In this document: piece by piece, positions 1 to 7,806 of the stretch
Position numbering within the stretch: position 1 is the first letter of the stretch
Layout: each line of letters starts with the position of its first letter
Origin: CALWZE01 sp964645785
Lineage (GTDB): Bacteria; Bacillota; Clostridia; Oscillospirales; Ruminococcaceae
Direction: 5' to 3'
Length of the DNA stretch: 40,383 bases
NCBI GenBank assembly: GCA_964645785.1
Contig: CAZYAV010000025.1
Span: 1 to 40,383, forward strand
Translations under genes and position numbers: made by a program
Notes under the pieces: model-generated
Database searches by the model: none
Seen by the model: the letters and a program-made list of their open reading frames with translations, nothing else
What the model was told of the DNA's origin: nothing

Positions 1-404
1 AGCGCATCCGCACCGCCGAGCCGGTCAAGCCCTACGGCACACCGGTCGCCCGCAACGAGAGCAAAGACCAGATCGAGATCACCTCGGCCGTGGTCAACGG
101 GCGGCTGTACCCGACCCTGACCGGCCGTCGCTGGGGCTACGTCACGCCCGGCATCTACAATATCCACGACCGCACGGAGGCGGACGGGTACGCCTGGTAC
201 ATGCTCGAGCCGGACGTCAACGGCATCGGCGACGCGCTTTGGGTGGCCTATAGCCCCGACTGGGCGGCGCTGCACTTCGCGGACAACGGCAAGGCCACCC
301 TCGAGGCGGAGATCGCGCAGCTCCGGGCGCAGCTGGAAACGACACAAGCCGAGACCGCACGGCTCGCGAAGATCGTCGAGACCGTCAGGGCGGCGGTGGC
401 ATAG
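1..404 (+). CDS. C-terminal part of a phage-type endolysin (SH3-like cell-wall binding domain), partial at window edge
   Basis: The reading frame is open from the left edge (codons in frame with base 3) to a TAG at 402-404, so the N-terminal catalytic part is outside the window. The visible part starts with a linker and then a compact domain with the pattern NGRLYPTLTG, WGYVTPGIYNI, ADGYAWYMLE and WVAYSPDW. I recognise this as the C-terminal SH3-like domain that follows lysozyme or amidase domains in Clostridia phage endolysins. The last 35 or so residues form an Ala/Glu-rich heptad region (a likely coiled coil or oligomerisation helix). The catalytic class cannot be read from what is visible. 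Its position at the end of a gene array facing a tRNA gene suggests the lysis end of a prophage. The domain call is from family memory, without a search. Confidence 0.62.
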   Translation, partial: RIRTAEPVKPYGTPVARNESKDQIEITSAVVNGRLYPTLTGRRWGYVTPGIYNIHDRTEADGYAWYMLEPDVNGIGDALWVAYSPDWAALHFADNGKATLEAEIAQLRAQLETTQAETARLAKIVETVRAAVA

Positions 405-497
405 AAGCAATGAGCTACAGGGTCGGAAGAAGTAATCCCGGCTCTGTTTTGATTACAAAATCCTTTCATTTGGCCGTACTCTCTACATCATGCCAGG

Positions 498-521
498 ATT
501 TGCAATATACTGTTTGCAAAT
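498..521. promoter_or_regulatory. Perfect inverted repeat upstream of the Spo0A_C gene (candidate operator)
   Basis: Arms ATTTGCAA (498-505) and TTGCAAAT (514-521) are perfect reverse complements around an 8-base spacer, TATACTGT. The spacer contains a TATACT hexamer that could be a -10 element. The ribosome binding site of the next gene lies 10 bases further on. The spacing fits a dimeric regulator site over a promoter. It does not match the known Spo0A box (TGTCGAA-like). The regulator is unknown. Confidence 0.4.
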
Positions 522-544
522 CTAATAATTGGGAGGATTGTCCT

Positions 545-907
545 ATGTTTTCGACACACGATTACATTCGCGATGAATTCCAGCTTTTAGGCATCCGCAA
601 AAGCTATGACGGCTACGAGCGGGCAATCCGCGCCATCGAGCTTGCTCTTGAGGACGAAAGCTGTCTGCGGCAGGTTATGGAAAGGATTTATAAGGTCGTA
701 GACGAGCAGTATGACAAAGGCAGCGCCGAGCACAATATCCGCTACATTCTGCACGTAGCATGGAAGAAGAATCCCCAGCGTCTGCAGGAACTGGCCGGAT
801 ACGGGCTTGACGCCGCGCCGACCGTTTCAGAATTTCTGTCCATGATGGTGGCGCACATCCAGCGGGAGATGGCAAAACAATCAAGAGCTGAAGCAGAAAG
901 TCAATAA
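545..907 (+). CDS. Stand-alone Spo0A C-terminal (DNA-binding) domain protein
   Basis: A 120-residue protein that aligns by eye with the C-terminal effector domain of the sporulation master regulator Spo0A (Spo0A_C, sigma-A interacting HTH). Shared landmarks are the segment LGIRKSYDGYERAIRAIELA, the recognition-helix region ERIYKV through NIRYILHVAWKK, and the C-terminal GYGLDAAPTVSEFLSMM, matching the GY..PTNSEFIAM.. of Spo0A. There is no receiver domain, so phosphorylation control is absent. The frame is open further upstream, but I chose ATG 545 because GGGAGG (531-536) sits 8 bases ahead and the upstream residues do not look like protein. Its own hairpin terminator follows. It sits between a prophage lysin and a tRNA, so it may be cargo of a mobile element. 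DNA targets and function are not known. Confidence 0.75.
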   Translation: MFSTHDYIRDEFQLLGIRKSYDGYERAIRAIELALEDESCLRQVMERIYKVVDEQYDKGSAEHNIRYILHVAWKKNPQRLQELAGYGLDAAPTVSEFLSMMVAHIQREMAKQSRAEAESQ

Positions 908-910
908 AGA

Positions 911-938
911 AAGCCCCCTCAAACGAGGGGGCTTTTTC
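911..938 (+). terminator. Rho-independent terminator of the Spo0A_C gene
   Basis: Stem AAGCCCCCTC (911-920), loop AAAC, stem GAGGGGGCTT (925-934), then a short T tail. It begins 3 bases after the stop codon. Confidence 0.9.
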
Positions 939-942
939 ATTT

Positions 943-993
943 CCAAATTCGCAGCATAAAACCGTCTGCAAACACGTAAATGCTCGAATTTGG
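943..993. repeat. Long inverted repeat next to the 3' end of tRNA-Lys
   Basis: CCAAATTCG-c-AGCAT (943-957) pairs with ATGCT-CGAATTTGG (980-993). This gives 14 base pairs with one bulged C and a 22-base loop. It starts 6 bases beyond the CCA end of the tRNA, on the prophage side. There is no T tract on the tRNA-proximal strand, so it is not an obvious terminator for the tRNA. It could be a recombinase or attachment-site structure, or a structured RNA end. Confidence 0.6.
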
Positions 994-999
994 GCGGAT

Positions 1000-1075
1000 T
1001 GGTGAGCCATCGGAGATTCGAACTCCGGACCCATTGCTTAAAAGGCAATTGCTCTGCCGACTGAGCTAATGGCTC
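1000..1075 (-). tRNA. tRNA-Lys (anticodon TTT)
   Basis: The reverse strand folds as a 76-base tRNA. The acceptor arm is GAGCCAT/ATGGCTC with discriminator A and encoded CCA. The anticodon stem ATTGC/GCAAT encloses loop CTTTTAA, giving anticodon TTT, and the T loop is TTCGAAT. The 3' end faces the prophage-like genes, which is the usual site for tRNA-integrating elements. Confidence 0.97.
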
Positions 1076-1126
1076 GGGTCTTATGCGGCAAACCGTTTTT
1101 TTGCAAAAACATCGGATAGCCCTAAT

Positions 1127-1155
1127 ACTATAGCATTTCACACACGGCTTGTCAA
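1127..1155 (-). promoter_or_regulatory. Sigma-A promoter for tRNA-Lys
   Basis: On the minus strand, TTGACA (1155-1150), a 17-base spacer, then TATAGT (1132-1127). The predicted start lies about 45 bases before the tRNA. Confidence 0.8.
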
Positions 1156-1199
1156 TTGTTTCGCCCCGTTTTTTTCCAGGCGGCCATAACCCGGCACAA

Positions 1200-1240
1200 A
1201 ACCCGGCTTTGGGCGGCGGGCTGCCGCTCAAAGCCGGGTT
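1200..1240 (-). terminator. Terminator downstream of thrS
   Basis: A long GC-rich hairpin, AACCCGGCTTTG paired with CAAAGCCGGGTT, with further pairing of the inner GCGGC/GCCGC. It is followed on the minus strand by TTGTG and sits 18 bases beyond the thrS stop. Confidence 0.85.
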
Positions 1241-1257
1241 CTCTTCACTGCCCGCGC

Positions 1258-3162
1258 TTACAGCGCGCGGGTGCGAATCTCCTCAACCAGCCGGTCAAGC
1301 AGCCGGTCAAGCGGCATCCCGCCGAGATCGCCGCCCTTGCGGGCGCGCACCGAGACGGTCTGCTCCTCCTTCTCCTTGTCCCCCACAATCAGCATATACG
1401 GCGTCTTTTGCAGCTGCGCCTCGCGAATTTTATAGCCCATCTTCTCGCTGCGCTTGTCAATCTGAACCCGCACGCCGGCCGCCTCCAGCCGGGCGGCGAC
1501 CGCGTCCGCGTACTCGTGGTGCTTTTCCGAAATGGGAATCACCACCGCCTGCACCGGCGACAGCCAGAGCGGGAACGCCCCCGCAAAATGCTCGATCAGA
1601 ATGCCGATAAACCGCTCGATCGAGCCGAACGCGACCCGGTGAATCATGACCGGGCGGTGTTTGGCGCCGTCCTCGCCGGTGTATTCCAGCTCAAACCGCT
1701 CGGGCATCTGGAAATCGAGCTGGATGGTGCCGCACTGCCAGGTGCGCCCCAGGCTGTCCCGCAGGTGGAAATCCAGCTTCGGGCCGTAGAAGGCGCCGTC
1801 CCCCTCGTTGATCTCGTAGGATTTCCCCAGCGCATCCATCGCCGCGCGCAGCGCGTTGGTCGCCGCCTCCCAGTCCTCCAGCGCGCCCATGTGATCCTCC
1901 GGCATGGTCGACAGCTCGATTTTGTATTCCAGCCCAAAGCGGGAATACACCTCGTCAAACAGCGCCGCCGTGCCGATAATCTCGTCCTTAATCTGGTCGC
2001 GGGTCATGAAGATATGCGCGTCGTCCTGGGTGAAGCAGCGCACCCGCATCAGGCCGTGCAGCGTACCGGATATCTCATGCCGGTGGACAAGGCCAAGCTC
2101 CCCCACCCGCAGCGGCAGGTCACGGTAGGAGCGCGGCTCGGACTTGTACACCAGCATCCCGCCCGGGCAGTTCATCGGCTTGATCGCGTAATCCTCCCCG
2201 TCGATCTGGGTCGTGTACATGTTGTTTTTATAGTGATCCCAGTGCCCGCTGCGCAGCCAGAGATCCCGGTTGAGGATCATCGGCGTCGAGATCTCGACAT
2301 AGCCATACCGCTTGTGCACCTCGCGCCAGTAGTCAATCAGGGTATTTTTGAGCACCATGCCGTTGGGCAGGAAGAAGGGGAAGCCGGGACCCTCCTCGGC
2401 CAGCATGAACAGCTTCAGCTCGCGGCCAAGGCGGCGGTGATCCCGCTTCTTCGCCTCCTCAAGCATGTCGAGATATTCCTGCAGCTGCGCCTTTTTGGGG
2501 AACGCGATGCCGTAAATGCGCTGTAACATCTTGTTTTTCGCGTCCGCGCGCCAATACGCGCCGGTGACGTTGAGCAGCTTGACCGCGCCGAGCGCCCCGG
2601 TGCTCATCAGGTGCGGCCCTGCGCACAGGTCGGTAAAGTCGCCCTGCTCATAAAAGCTGATCTCCTCCCCGTCGGGCAGCTCGCGGATCAGCTCTTCTTT
2701 GTACTCGTTGCCCGCCATCTTCGCGAGCGCGTCCTCCTTGGAGAGGACATAGCGGCCAAGCGGAATATCCGCCTTGACGATTTTGCGCATCTCCTCCTCG
2801 ACGGTCTCGAGAATCTCGGGGGTGAACACCGTCTCGCTGTCGACGTCGTAATAAAACCCGTTTTCAATCGCAGGGCCGATGGTGAATTTCGTTGCGGGAT
2901 AGAGATGCTGAATCGCCTGCGCCAGCACATGGCTGGCCGTGTGCCAGAACGCGTGCTTGCCCTCCTTGCTGTCAAAGGTCAGAATCGACAGCGCGCAGTC
3001 CCGCTCGACCGGCGTGCGCAGGTCGCAGGCCTGCCCGTCTATCTCGGCCGCGCAGGCCGCCCTGTACAGCCCCATGCCGATGCTCTTGGCAATCTCGGCG
3101 GCCGTCGTCCCCTTCGGGAATTCCTTCACGTCGCCTTTAAGCGACACCTTCACCATGTCCAT
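1258..3162 (-). CDS. thrS: Threonyl-tRNA synthetase
   Basis: A 634-residue class II synthetase that charges tRNA-Thr with threonine. Domain order is as expected. The N-terminal TGS domain begins VKVSLKGDVKEFPKGTTAAE. The editing domain has HTASH and CAGPH zinc/editing motifs. The catalytic core has MNCPGG and motif 2/3 residues, including the RCFTQDDAHIF segment. The C-terminal anticodon-binding domain contains KRSEKMGYKIREAQ. Length is normal for the family. The frame is open upstream to 3300, but ATG 3162 is the start: AGGAGG sits 8 bases ahead and the T-box leader ends just before it. Expression is controlled by the threonine T-box leader upstream, so uncharged tRNA-Thr should allow read-through. 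A strong terminator follows. Confidence 0.98.
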   Translation of the reverse strand: MDMVKVSLKGDVKEFPKGTTAAEIAKSIGMGLYRAACAAEIDGQACDLRTPVERDCALSILTFDSKEGKHAFWHTASHVLAQAIQHLYPATKFTIGPAIENGFYYDVDSETVFTPEILETVEEEMRKIVKADIPLGRYVLSKEDALAKMAGNEYKEELIRELPDGEEISFYEQGDFTDLCAGPHLMSTGALGAVKLLNVTGAYWRADAKNKMLQRIYGIAFPKKAQLQEYLDMLEEAKKRDHRRLGRELKLFMLAEEGPGFPFFLPNGMVLKNTLIDYWREVHKRYGYVEISTPMILNRDLWLRSGHWDHYKNNMYTTQIDGEDYAIKPMNCPGGMLVYKSEPRSYRDLPLRVGELGLVHRHEISGTLHGLMRVRCFTQDDAHIFMTRDQIKDEIIGTAALFDEVYSRFGLEYKIELSTMPEDHMGALEDWEAATNALRAAMDALGKSYEINEGDGAFYGPKLDFHLRDSLGRTWQCGTIQLDFQMPERFELEYTGEDGAKHRPVMIHRVAFGSIERFIGILIEHFAGAFPLWLSPVQAVVIPISEKHHEYADAVAARLEAAGVRVQIDKRSEKMGYKIREAQLQKTPYMLIVGDKEKEEQTVSVRARKGGDLGGMPLDRLLDRLVEEIRTRAL

Positions 3163-3194
3163 ACCTGTTTCCTCCTGTTTTTGCCTGGCCGGCT

Positions 3195-3215
3195 GCGGGC
3201 AGGCAGCCTGCCCGC
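3195..3215. repeat. Near-perfect palindrome between the T-box terminator and thrS
   Basis: GCGGGCAGGC (3195-3204), one base, GCCTGCCCGC (3206-3215): 10 perfect base pairs. It lies in the thrS leader after the T-box terminator and about 20 bases before the ribosome binding site. It may stabilise the processed mRNA 5' end. No T tract follows. Confidence 0.5.
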
Positions 3216-3235
3216 TCTGCTTTGAACACCCGGGC

Positions 3236-3512
3236 GGAAAACAAAAATGCCCCGCCCCGAAACGGAAAAATCGGGGTGAAGCATTGCTCCACGGTTCCAC
3301 CCGAATTGCGCGCCCGGCTCAGGGCAGGGCACGCCGCTCATGGCGCGAGGGTAACGACTCGCAGACGGCGCCGATTGGGTTCGGCGCGCTCGGACAATGG
3401 TATCGGGATTGCGGGTCGGCCGCGCCCTTTCAGCCGCTGGGGCGCGTCTCTTTTCCGGCCTGGTGCAAGCGCCTGTTTGTCCTCATCGCTTTGCGCTGGT
3501 TTAAACTATTGT
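3236..3512 (-). promoter_or_regulatory. T-box riboswitch leader of thrS, with attenuator
   Basis: The minus strand carries the conserved T-box core GGGTGGAACCGTGG (3302-3289). Upstream is a Stem I-like region starting near GCGATGAGGAC (about 3490). A candidate specifier codon ACC (Thr) lies at 3401-3399 in the context GATACCATT. Downstream is an attenuator hairpin, CCCCGA...TCGGGG with flanking ATGC/GCAT, ending in ATTTTTG and more Ts (about 3284-3237). T-box leaders sense uncharged cognate tRNA, and a Thr specifier upstream of thrS is the expected arrangement. The specifier assignment is by position and codon identity only; the core motif and terminator are directly visible. Confidence 0.9.
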
Positions 3513-3513
3513 C

Positions 3514-3542
3514 GTTATAGCATAACTTCACCACGGTGTCAA
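3514..3542 (-). promoter_or_regulatory. Sigma-A promoter of the thrS T-box leader
   Basis: On the minus strand, TTGACA (3542-3537), 17 bases, TATAAC (3519-3514), directly ahead of the leader. Confidence 0.85.
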
Positions 3543-3632
3543 GCCCGTCCGCCGCGCGGGTGGGGGTCGGCCTGGCGCGCCGGTTTACCGCCCCGGATGG
3601 CGCAGACAGGCTGCGGTTTTTCCGCGCGCAAA

Positions 3633-3661
3633 TTGACGGTTTTTGGGGGATTTGCTATCCT
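3633..3661 (+). promoter_or_regulatory. Probable sigma-A promoter of the small gene at 3757
   Basis: TTGACG (3633-3638), a 17-base spacer, TATCCT (3656-3661). Confidence 0.6.
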
Positions 3662-3756
3662 TAAACGGGACCGGCACGTCCCGCAAGCCACAGAAAAACC
3701 GGTGCAAACGCACCCGTGCCCGCGGCGAACTACCCGCCGGGCGGAAAGGAAAAACC

Positions 3757-3981
3757 ATGCAGGATTACGAGGTTTTTGTTGAGGATATCAACCCCTGCGG
3801 CGGCGAACAGCACGCCAAAAAGGAGCTGATCGAAATTGAGCCGGAGAGCCCGGAGGCTTATGTGAAGGCGGCCGGCCGGTTCCCGATTCTCGACATGGGC
3901 AAAAACGCGGCCGGGGACACGGTCATCACGACGGGAGACGGGAACGGGAACCTTGTCCGGTACACCTTTTCGGCCTGCTGA
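3757..3981 (+). CDS. Small protein of unknown function (74 residues)
   Basis: I do not recognise a family. The protein begins MQDYEVFVEDINPCGGEQH and is acidic in its first half. It has no membrane segment or signal peptide, and only two cysteines (near position 13 and at the last residue). The second half, with VITTGDGNGNLVRYTF, looks like a small beta-rich fold. ATG 3757 is preferred over the longer open frame from 3643 because GGAAAGG lies 7 bases ahead and a promoter lies about 100 bases upstream. Codon use matches the neighbours. It stands alone between divergent thrS and plus-strand rny, so context gives no functional clue. Confidence 0.6.
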   Translation: MQDYEVFVEDINPCGGEQHAKKELIEIEPESPEAYVKAAGRFPILDMGKNAAGDTVITTGDGNGNLVRYTFSAC

Positions 3982-4069
3982 GCCCCGCCAAAGCACACCC
4001 GAACCGGGTCAAGCGGGCGCCGCGTTGCCGGCGCGCAGCCGCCGCCGGCACATGCATATACAGAAAGTA

Positions 4070-4097
4070 TTGACAATTCCCCCTTATTACCTATAAA
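4070..4097 (+). promoter_or_regulatory. Sigma-A promoter of rny
   Basis: TTGACA (4070-4075), 16 bases, TATAAA (4092-4097) within TATAAAATAAT. The 5' leader is about 95 bases. Confidence 0.8.
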
Positions 4098-4196
4098 ATA
4101 ATATGAGCGTATTATGTACCGGCAAGCTTCAATTTGCCCGTATTTAAGCGAAATAACGTTAAGACAGCAAAAAAGAAACCGGAGGAAACTGAAACA

Positions 4197-5753
4197 ATGG
4201 ATCCAATTCTTGTTGGTATTGTTTCAGCGGTTATTGCGGCCGTTATTGCGGGGGTCGCATGTTTTTATGGGGGAGTTGCCTATCGTCGCAAGGTTGCCGA
4301 GGCGCGCATTGGCTCGGCTGAGGACGAGGCAAAAAAAATCGTAAACGACGCTATAAAATCCGCTGAACAAAAGCGCAAGGAAATCGTTCTGGAAGCGAAG
4401 GACGAGATCTTCAAGATGCGAAACGAATCCGACCGCGAGCTGCGCGAGCGCCGCAACGAGGTGCAGCGCCAGGAGCGCCGGATGATCCAAAAAGAGGAAA
4501 ATCTGGACAAAAAGGTCCAGCAGTTTGAAGCAGAGGAGACCAAGCTTGCCAAAAAGGCCGCCGAGCTGAACGAAAAGCTAAACGACGCGGAGGCGCTGAA
4601 AAAGAGCCAGTTTGAGATGCTGGAAAAAATTTCCGGCTTCTCGGAGGAGCAGGCCAAGAACCTGCTGCTCAGCCAGCTGGACGCCGAGCTGACCCACGAA
4701 AAGGCGGTGCGCATCAATTATTACGAGCAGCAGCTCAAGGACGAGTCGGACACGCTGGCGCGCAACATGCTGTCGCTCGCGATTTCCCGCTGCGCCGCGG
4801 ACTACACCTCCGAGGCGACCGTCTCGGTTGTGGCGCTGCCCAACGACGAGATGAAGGGGCGGATTATCGGGCGCGAGGGGCGCAATATCCGCGCGCTCGA
4901 GACAGTGACCGGCGTCGACCTCATCATCGACGACACACCGGAGGCGATCACCGTATCCAGCTTCGACCCGATCCGCCGCGAGGTTGCGCGGCTTGCGCTT
5001 GAAAAGCTGATTTACGACGGGCGCATCCATCCCGCGCGCATCGAAGAGGTTGTTGAAAAGGCGCGCCGCGAGGTCGACCAGATCATCAAAAAAGAGGGCG
5101 AGCGGGTGGTGCTCGACGTGGGTGTCACCGGCATCCACCCCGAGCTGGTCAAGCTGCTTGGCCGTCTGCATTACAGAACGAGCTACGGCCAGAATGTGCT
5201 TCAGCACAGCGTGGAGGTCGCGCTGCTGTCCGGTATGCTCGCCGCCGAGCTTGGGGTCGACGTGACCCTGGCGCGGCGCGCGGGTCTGCTGCACGACATC
5301 GGCAAGGCGCTCGACCACGAGATGGAGGGGACGCACATCCAGCTCGGCGTCGAGGTCGCCAGGCGGTATAAGGAGAGCGCGGCGGTCATCCACGCCATCG
5401 AGGCGCATCACGGCGACGTCGAGGCCAAGACCCCGCTTGCGTTTATCGTCATGGCGGCGGACGCGATTTCGGCCGCCCGCCCCGGCGCGCGCAGCGAAAA
5501 CCTGGAGAATTATATCAAGCGGCTGGAGAAGCTGGAGGAAATCGCGAATTCCTACGACGGCGTCGAGCGCTCCTTCGCCATCCAGGCCGGCCGCGAGGTG
5601 CGCATCATCGTCAAGCCGGAGGCGGTCGACGACGACCATCTCGCGATTGTCGCGCGGGATATTGTCAACCGCATCGAGGAAGAGCTGAACTATCCCGGCC
5701 AGATCAAGGTGAACGTGATTCGGGAAAGCCGCGCGGTCGACTATGCCAAATAA
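4197..5753 (+). CDS. rny: Ribonuclease Y
   Basis: A 518-residue membrane-anchored endoribonuclease that starts bulk mRNA decay in Firmicutes. It has an N-terminal transmembrane helix (about residues 5-27), then a long charged coiled coil (about 35-190). A KH RNA-binding domain follows, with GRIIGREGRNIRALE. The HD phosphohydrolase domain has the metal-binding pair in LLHDIGKALDHE. Length is typical. The frame extends upstream to 4134, but ATG 4197 is chosen because GGAGG sits 11 bases ahead and the membrane helix starts right after it. It is monocistronic, with its own promoter and a strong terminator. Confidence 0.97.
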   Translation: MDPILVGIVSAVIAAVIAGVACFYGGVAYRRKVAEARIGSAEDEAKKIVNDAIKSAEQKRKEIVLEAKDEIFKMRNESDRELRERRNEVQRQERRMIQKEENLDKKVQQFEAEETKLAKKAAELNEKLNDAEALKKSQFEMLEKISGFSEEQAKNLLLSQLDAELTHEKAVRINYYEQQLKDESDTLARNMLSLAISRCAADYTSEATVSVVALPNDEMKGRIIGREGRNIRALETVTGVDLIIDDTPEAITVSSFDPIRREVARLALEKLIYDGRIHPARIEEVVEKARREVDQIIKKEGERVVLDVGVTGIHPELVKLLGRLHYRTSYGQNVLQHSVEVALLSGMLAAELGVDVTLARRAGLLHDIGKALDHEMEGTHIQLGVEVARRYKESAAVIHAIEAHHGDVEAKTPLAFIVMAADAISAARPGARSENLENYIKRLEKLEEIANSYDGVERSFAIQAGREVRIIVKPEAVDDDHLAIVARDIVNRIEEELNYPGQIKVNVIRESRAVDYAK

Positions 5754-5815
5754 GCCGGTTAAGCCGGCGTCCCGTCCGGCCATGCTGCGGGCGGACGGAT
5801 AAAGGGTGCAAAATC

Positions 5816-5857
5816 GGGATTCCGAACGACGCGTGCGTCGTTCGGAACCCTTTTTGT
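5816..5857 (+). terminator. Strong terminator of rny
   Basis: GGG-a-TTCCGAACGACGC (5816-5832) pairs with GCGTCGTTCGGAA-CCC (5835-5850), followed by TTTTTGTGT. The stem includes 13 uninterrupted base pairs. Confidence 0.92.
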
Positions 5858-5883
5858 GTCAATCGACTTTAGGAGGGTGGAAG

Positions 5884-7218
5884 ATGAACGAAAACCCGGT
5901 TATGAAGCTGTTCAGCGCGCGGGCGGTTCTGAAGGGGGAAACGCCGCTCGGGGCGCTGCCGGACGACCGCACCCTGCTGCGCAAAACCATCTCAATGGCG
6001 TGGCCATCGGTGCTGGAATCCGCGCTGCTCGCCATTGTCGGTTTCATCGACACCATGATGGTCTCGGTGCTGGGGGATTACGCGATTGCCGCCGTCGGAC
6101 TGACCACACAGCCCAAAATGCTGGCGCTTGCGTTTTTCATGGCGATGGCGCCCGCCGTCTCCGCCCTCGTCGCCCGCCGCAAGGGGGAGGACAACCGCGT
6201 CAGCGCTGTGCGGGTGCTCAAGCTTGCGCTGGTGATTGCCCTTGCGCTCGTCCTGGTAATCTCCGCCGTGGCCATCCTCTATGCGGAAGAGATTCTGCAT
6301 TTCATCGGCTCGCAGCCAGATACCCACGCCGACGCCGTAATCTATTTCCGCATCATCGCGGCCGGGTTCCTGTTCAACGCCCTGACCCTCGTCATCAACG
6401 CCGCGCAGCGCGGGTCGGGCAACACCAAAATCTCGATGCGCACCGGGCTTGCCAGCAACCTCGTCAACATCCTGTTCAACTACCTGCTGATCGGCGGCCA
6501 CTGGGGCTTTCCGGCCCTTGGTGTGATGGGGGCGGCCATCGCGACCGTGACCGGCGCGGCGGTTGGGCTGGGGATGGCCGTCGCCTCCACTCTGCATGTG
6601 GAAAATTACGTCTATCTCAAGCTGAAAACGGGCAAAATTTACGAAAAGCAGTCCTTCCGCTCGCTGGTCTCCATCACCGCGAGCGCGCTGCTCGAGCAGG
6701 TGGTGCTGCGGGTCGCGTTTGTCATCAACGCGAAAATTCTCGCAAGCCTCGGCACAACCGCCTTTACAACCCACCAGATCGCAAGCAATATCCTGACCAT
6801 CTCCTTCGCGTTCGGGGACGGGCTGTCGGTCGCGTCCATCGCACTTGTCGGCTATTCCCTGGGCGAAAAGCGCAGCGACCTTGCGCGCATTTACGGCTCG
6901 TTCTGCCAGCGGTGCGGCATGATCTGCTCGCTCGCGCTCAGCCTTGTCTATATCCTGTTCGGCAAATACATCTTCACCTGGTTTTCCGAAACGCCGCAGG
7001 TCATCCACGACGGCACCATCATCATGCAGATGATGACGGTCATCGTCATCTTCCAGATTTCCCAGGTGATCTATTCCGGCTGCCTGCGCGGCAGCGGGGA
7101 CAGCCGATTCACCGCGCTGGTCTCCTTTGTCAATGTCGGCATCCTGCGCACCGGCATCGCCGCGCTGATGGTGTATGTGCTGCACACCGGGCTGCTCGGC
7201 GTCTGGGCGGGCATGATT
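5884..7218 (+). CDS. MATE-family multidrug/cation antiporter, 3' end lost in an assembly gap
   Basis: 445 residues are visible of a polytopic membrane transporter of the multidrug and toxic compound extrusion family. It has a cytoplasmic N-terminus of about 40 residues. The first helix pair has SVLESALLAIVGFIDTMMVS, and about 11 further hydrophobic segments follow, with the MATE repeat signature NAAQRGSGNTKISMRTG and a second-half SGCLRGSGDSRFTA. ATG 5884 follows AGGAGG by 7 bases. The coding sequence runs into 100 Ns at 7219. The bases after the gap hold a promoter, not coding sequence, so the few residues read through the gap in frame are an artefact. Substrate cannot be inferred. MATE proteins usually use Na+ or H+ gradients. 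Confidence 0.9.
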
Positions 7219-7318
7219 NNNNNNNNNNNNNNNNNNNNNNNNNNNNNNNNNNNNNNNNNNNNNNNNNNNNNNNNNNNNNNNNNNNNNNNNNNNNNNNNNN
7301 NNNNNNNNNNNNNNNNNN
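7219..7318. other. Scaffold gap (100 N)
   Basis: Exactly 100 Ns, a placeholder length. The end of the MATE gene and perhaps its terminator are missing here. Confidence 0.99.
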
Positions 7319-7324
7319 TTCTTA

Positions 7325-7353
7325 TTGACACCACCCGGCCTTTCGGGTATTAT
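7325..7353 (+). promoter_or_regulatory. Sigma-A promoter of the yloU-fakA-recG block
   Basis: TTGACA (7325-7330), 17 bases, TATTAT (7348-7353), 62 bases before the start codon at 7416. Confidence 0.82.
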
Positions 7354-7415
7354 ATGAAATGATGAAAAAGCATAGCATTTATTGTGTAAATTATCAAATT
7401 CCCTGAAAGGAACGC

Positions 7416-7775
7416 ATGAATATGGTTAAAATCGCGACCGAACTGGGTGCCGTCACTCTTAGTCCCGAATTCTTCGCGAACCTGGTCGGCATGGCCGCTT
7501 CCCAATGCTACGGCGTGAAGGGGATGGCGACCAGTGGGCCGGTCGAGGGGATCCGTTCCCTGCTTTTCGGCCAGAATTTCCCCGACAAGGGCGTGCGTGT
7601 CAGCGAAGCGGGCGGCAAGCTGAAAATCGAGCTGCACATCAAGGTTGTGTACGGCGTGAACATCGCGGCTATTGTGGAGAGCATCGCCGCCAAGGTCAAA
7701 TATGCAGTCGAACAGACCTCCGGGCTGTCGGTCAGCACAGTCAACGTCTTTGTGGACGAACTGGTGGCCGGTTGA
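7416..7775 (+). CDS. yloU: Asp23/Gls24-family protein (YloU-like)
   Basis: A 119-residue protein of the Asp23/Gls24 envelope-stress family. Family landmarks are TELGAVTLSPEFFANLVG at the N-terminus, GVKGM, and the central KIELHIKVVYGVNIAAIVES, ending VNVFVDELV. It is all soluble, with no signal peptide. ATG 7416 follows GAAAGGA. As in Bacillus (yloU-yloV-recG), it sits just ahead of fakA, with 31 bases between them, so the two are probably cotranscribed. The biochemical role of the short family members is not established. Confidence 0.92.
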   Translation: MNMVKIATELGAVTLSPEFFANLVGMAASQCYGVKGMATSGPVEGIRSLLFGQNFPDKGVRVSEAGGKLKIELHIKVVYGVNIAAIVESIAAKVKYAVEQTSGLSVSTVNVFVDELVAG

Positions 7776-7806
7776 TGCTGTGTGGATTGGAGGACGAAGT
7801 AGAGCT

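Noticed and set aside
881..1231. Minus-strand frame with PLAQSAEQLPFKQWVRSSNL
   Set aside because: This is a translated tRNA-Lys plus flanking terminator sequence, not a protein gene.
7321..7362. Apparent C-terminal extension of the MATE protein after the gap (LIDTTRPFGYYMK)
   Set aside because: These bases are the TTGACA/TATTAT promoter of the next operon; reading through the Ns is meaningless.
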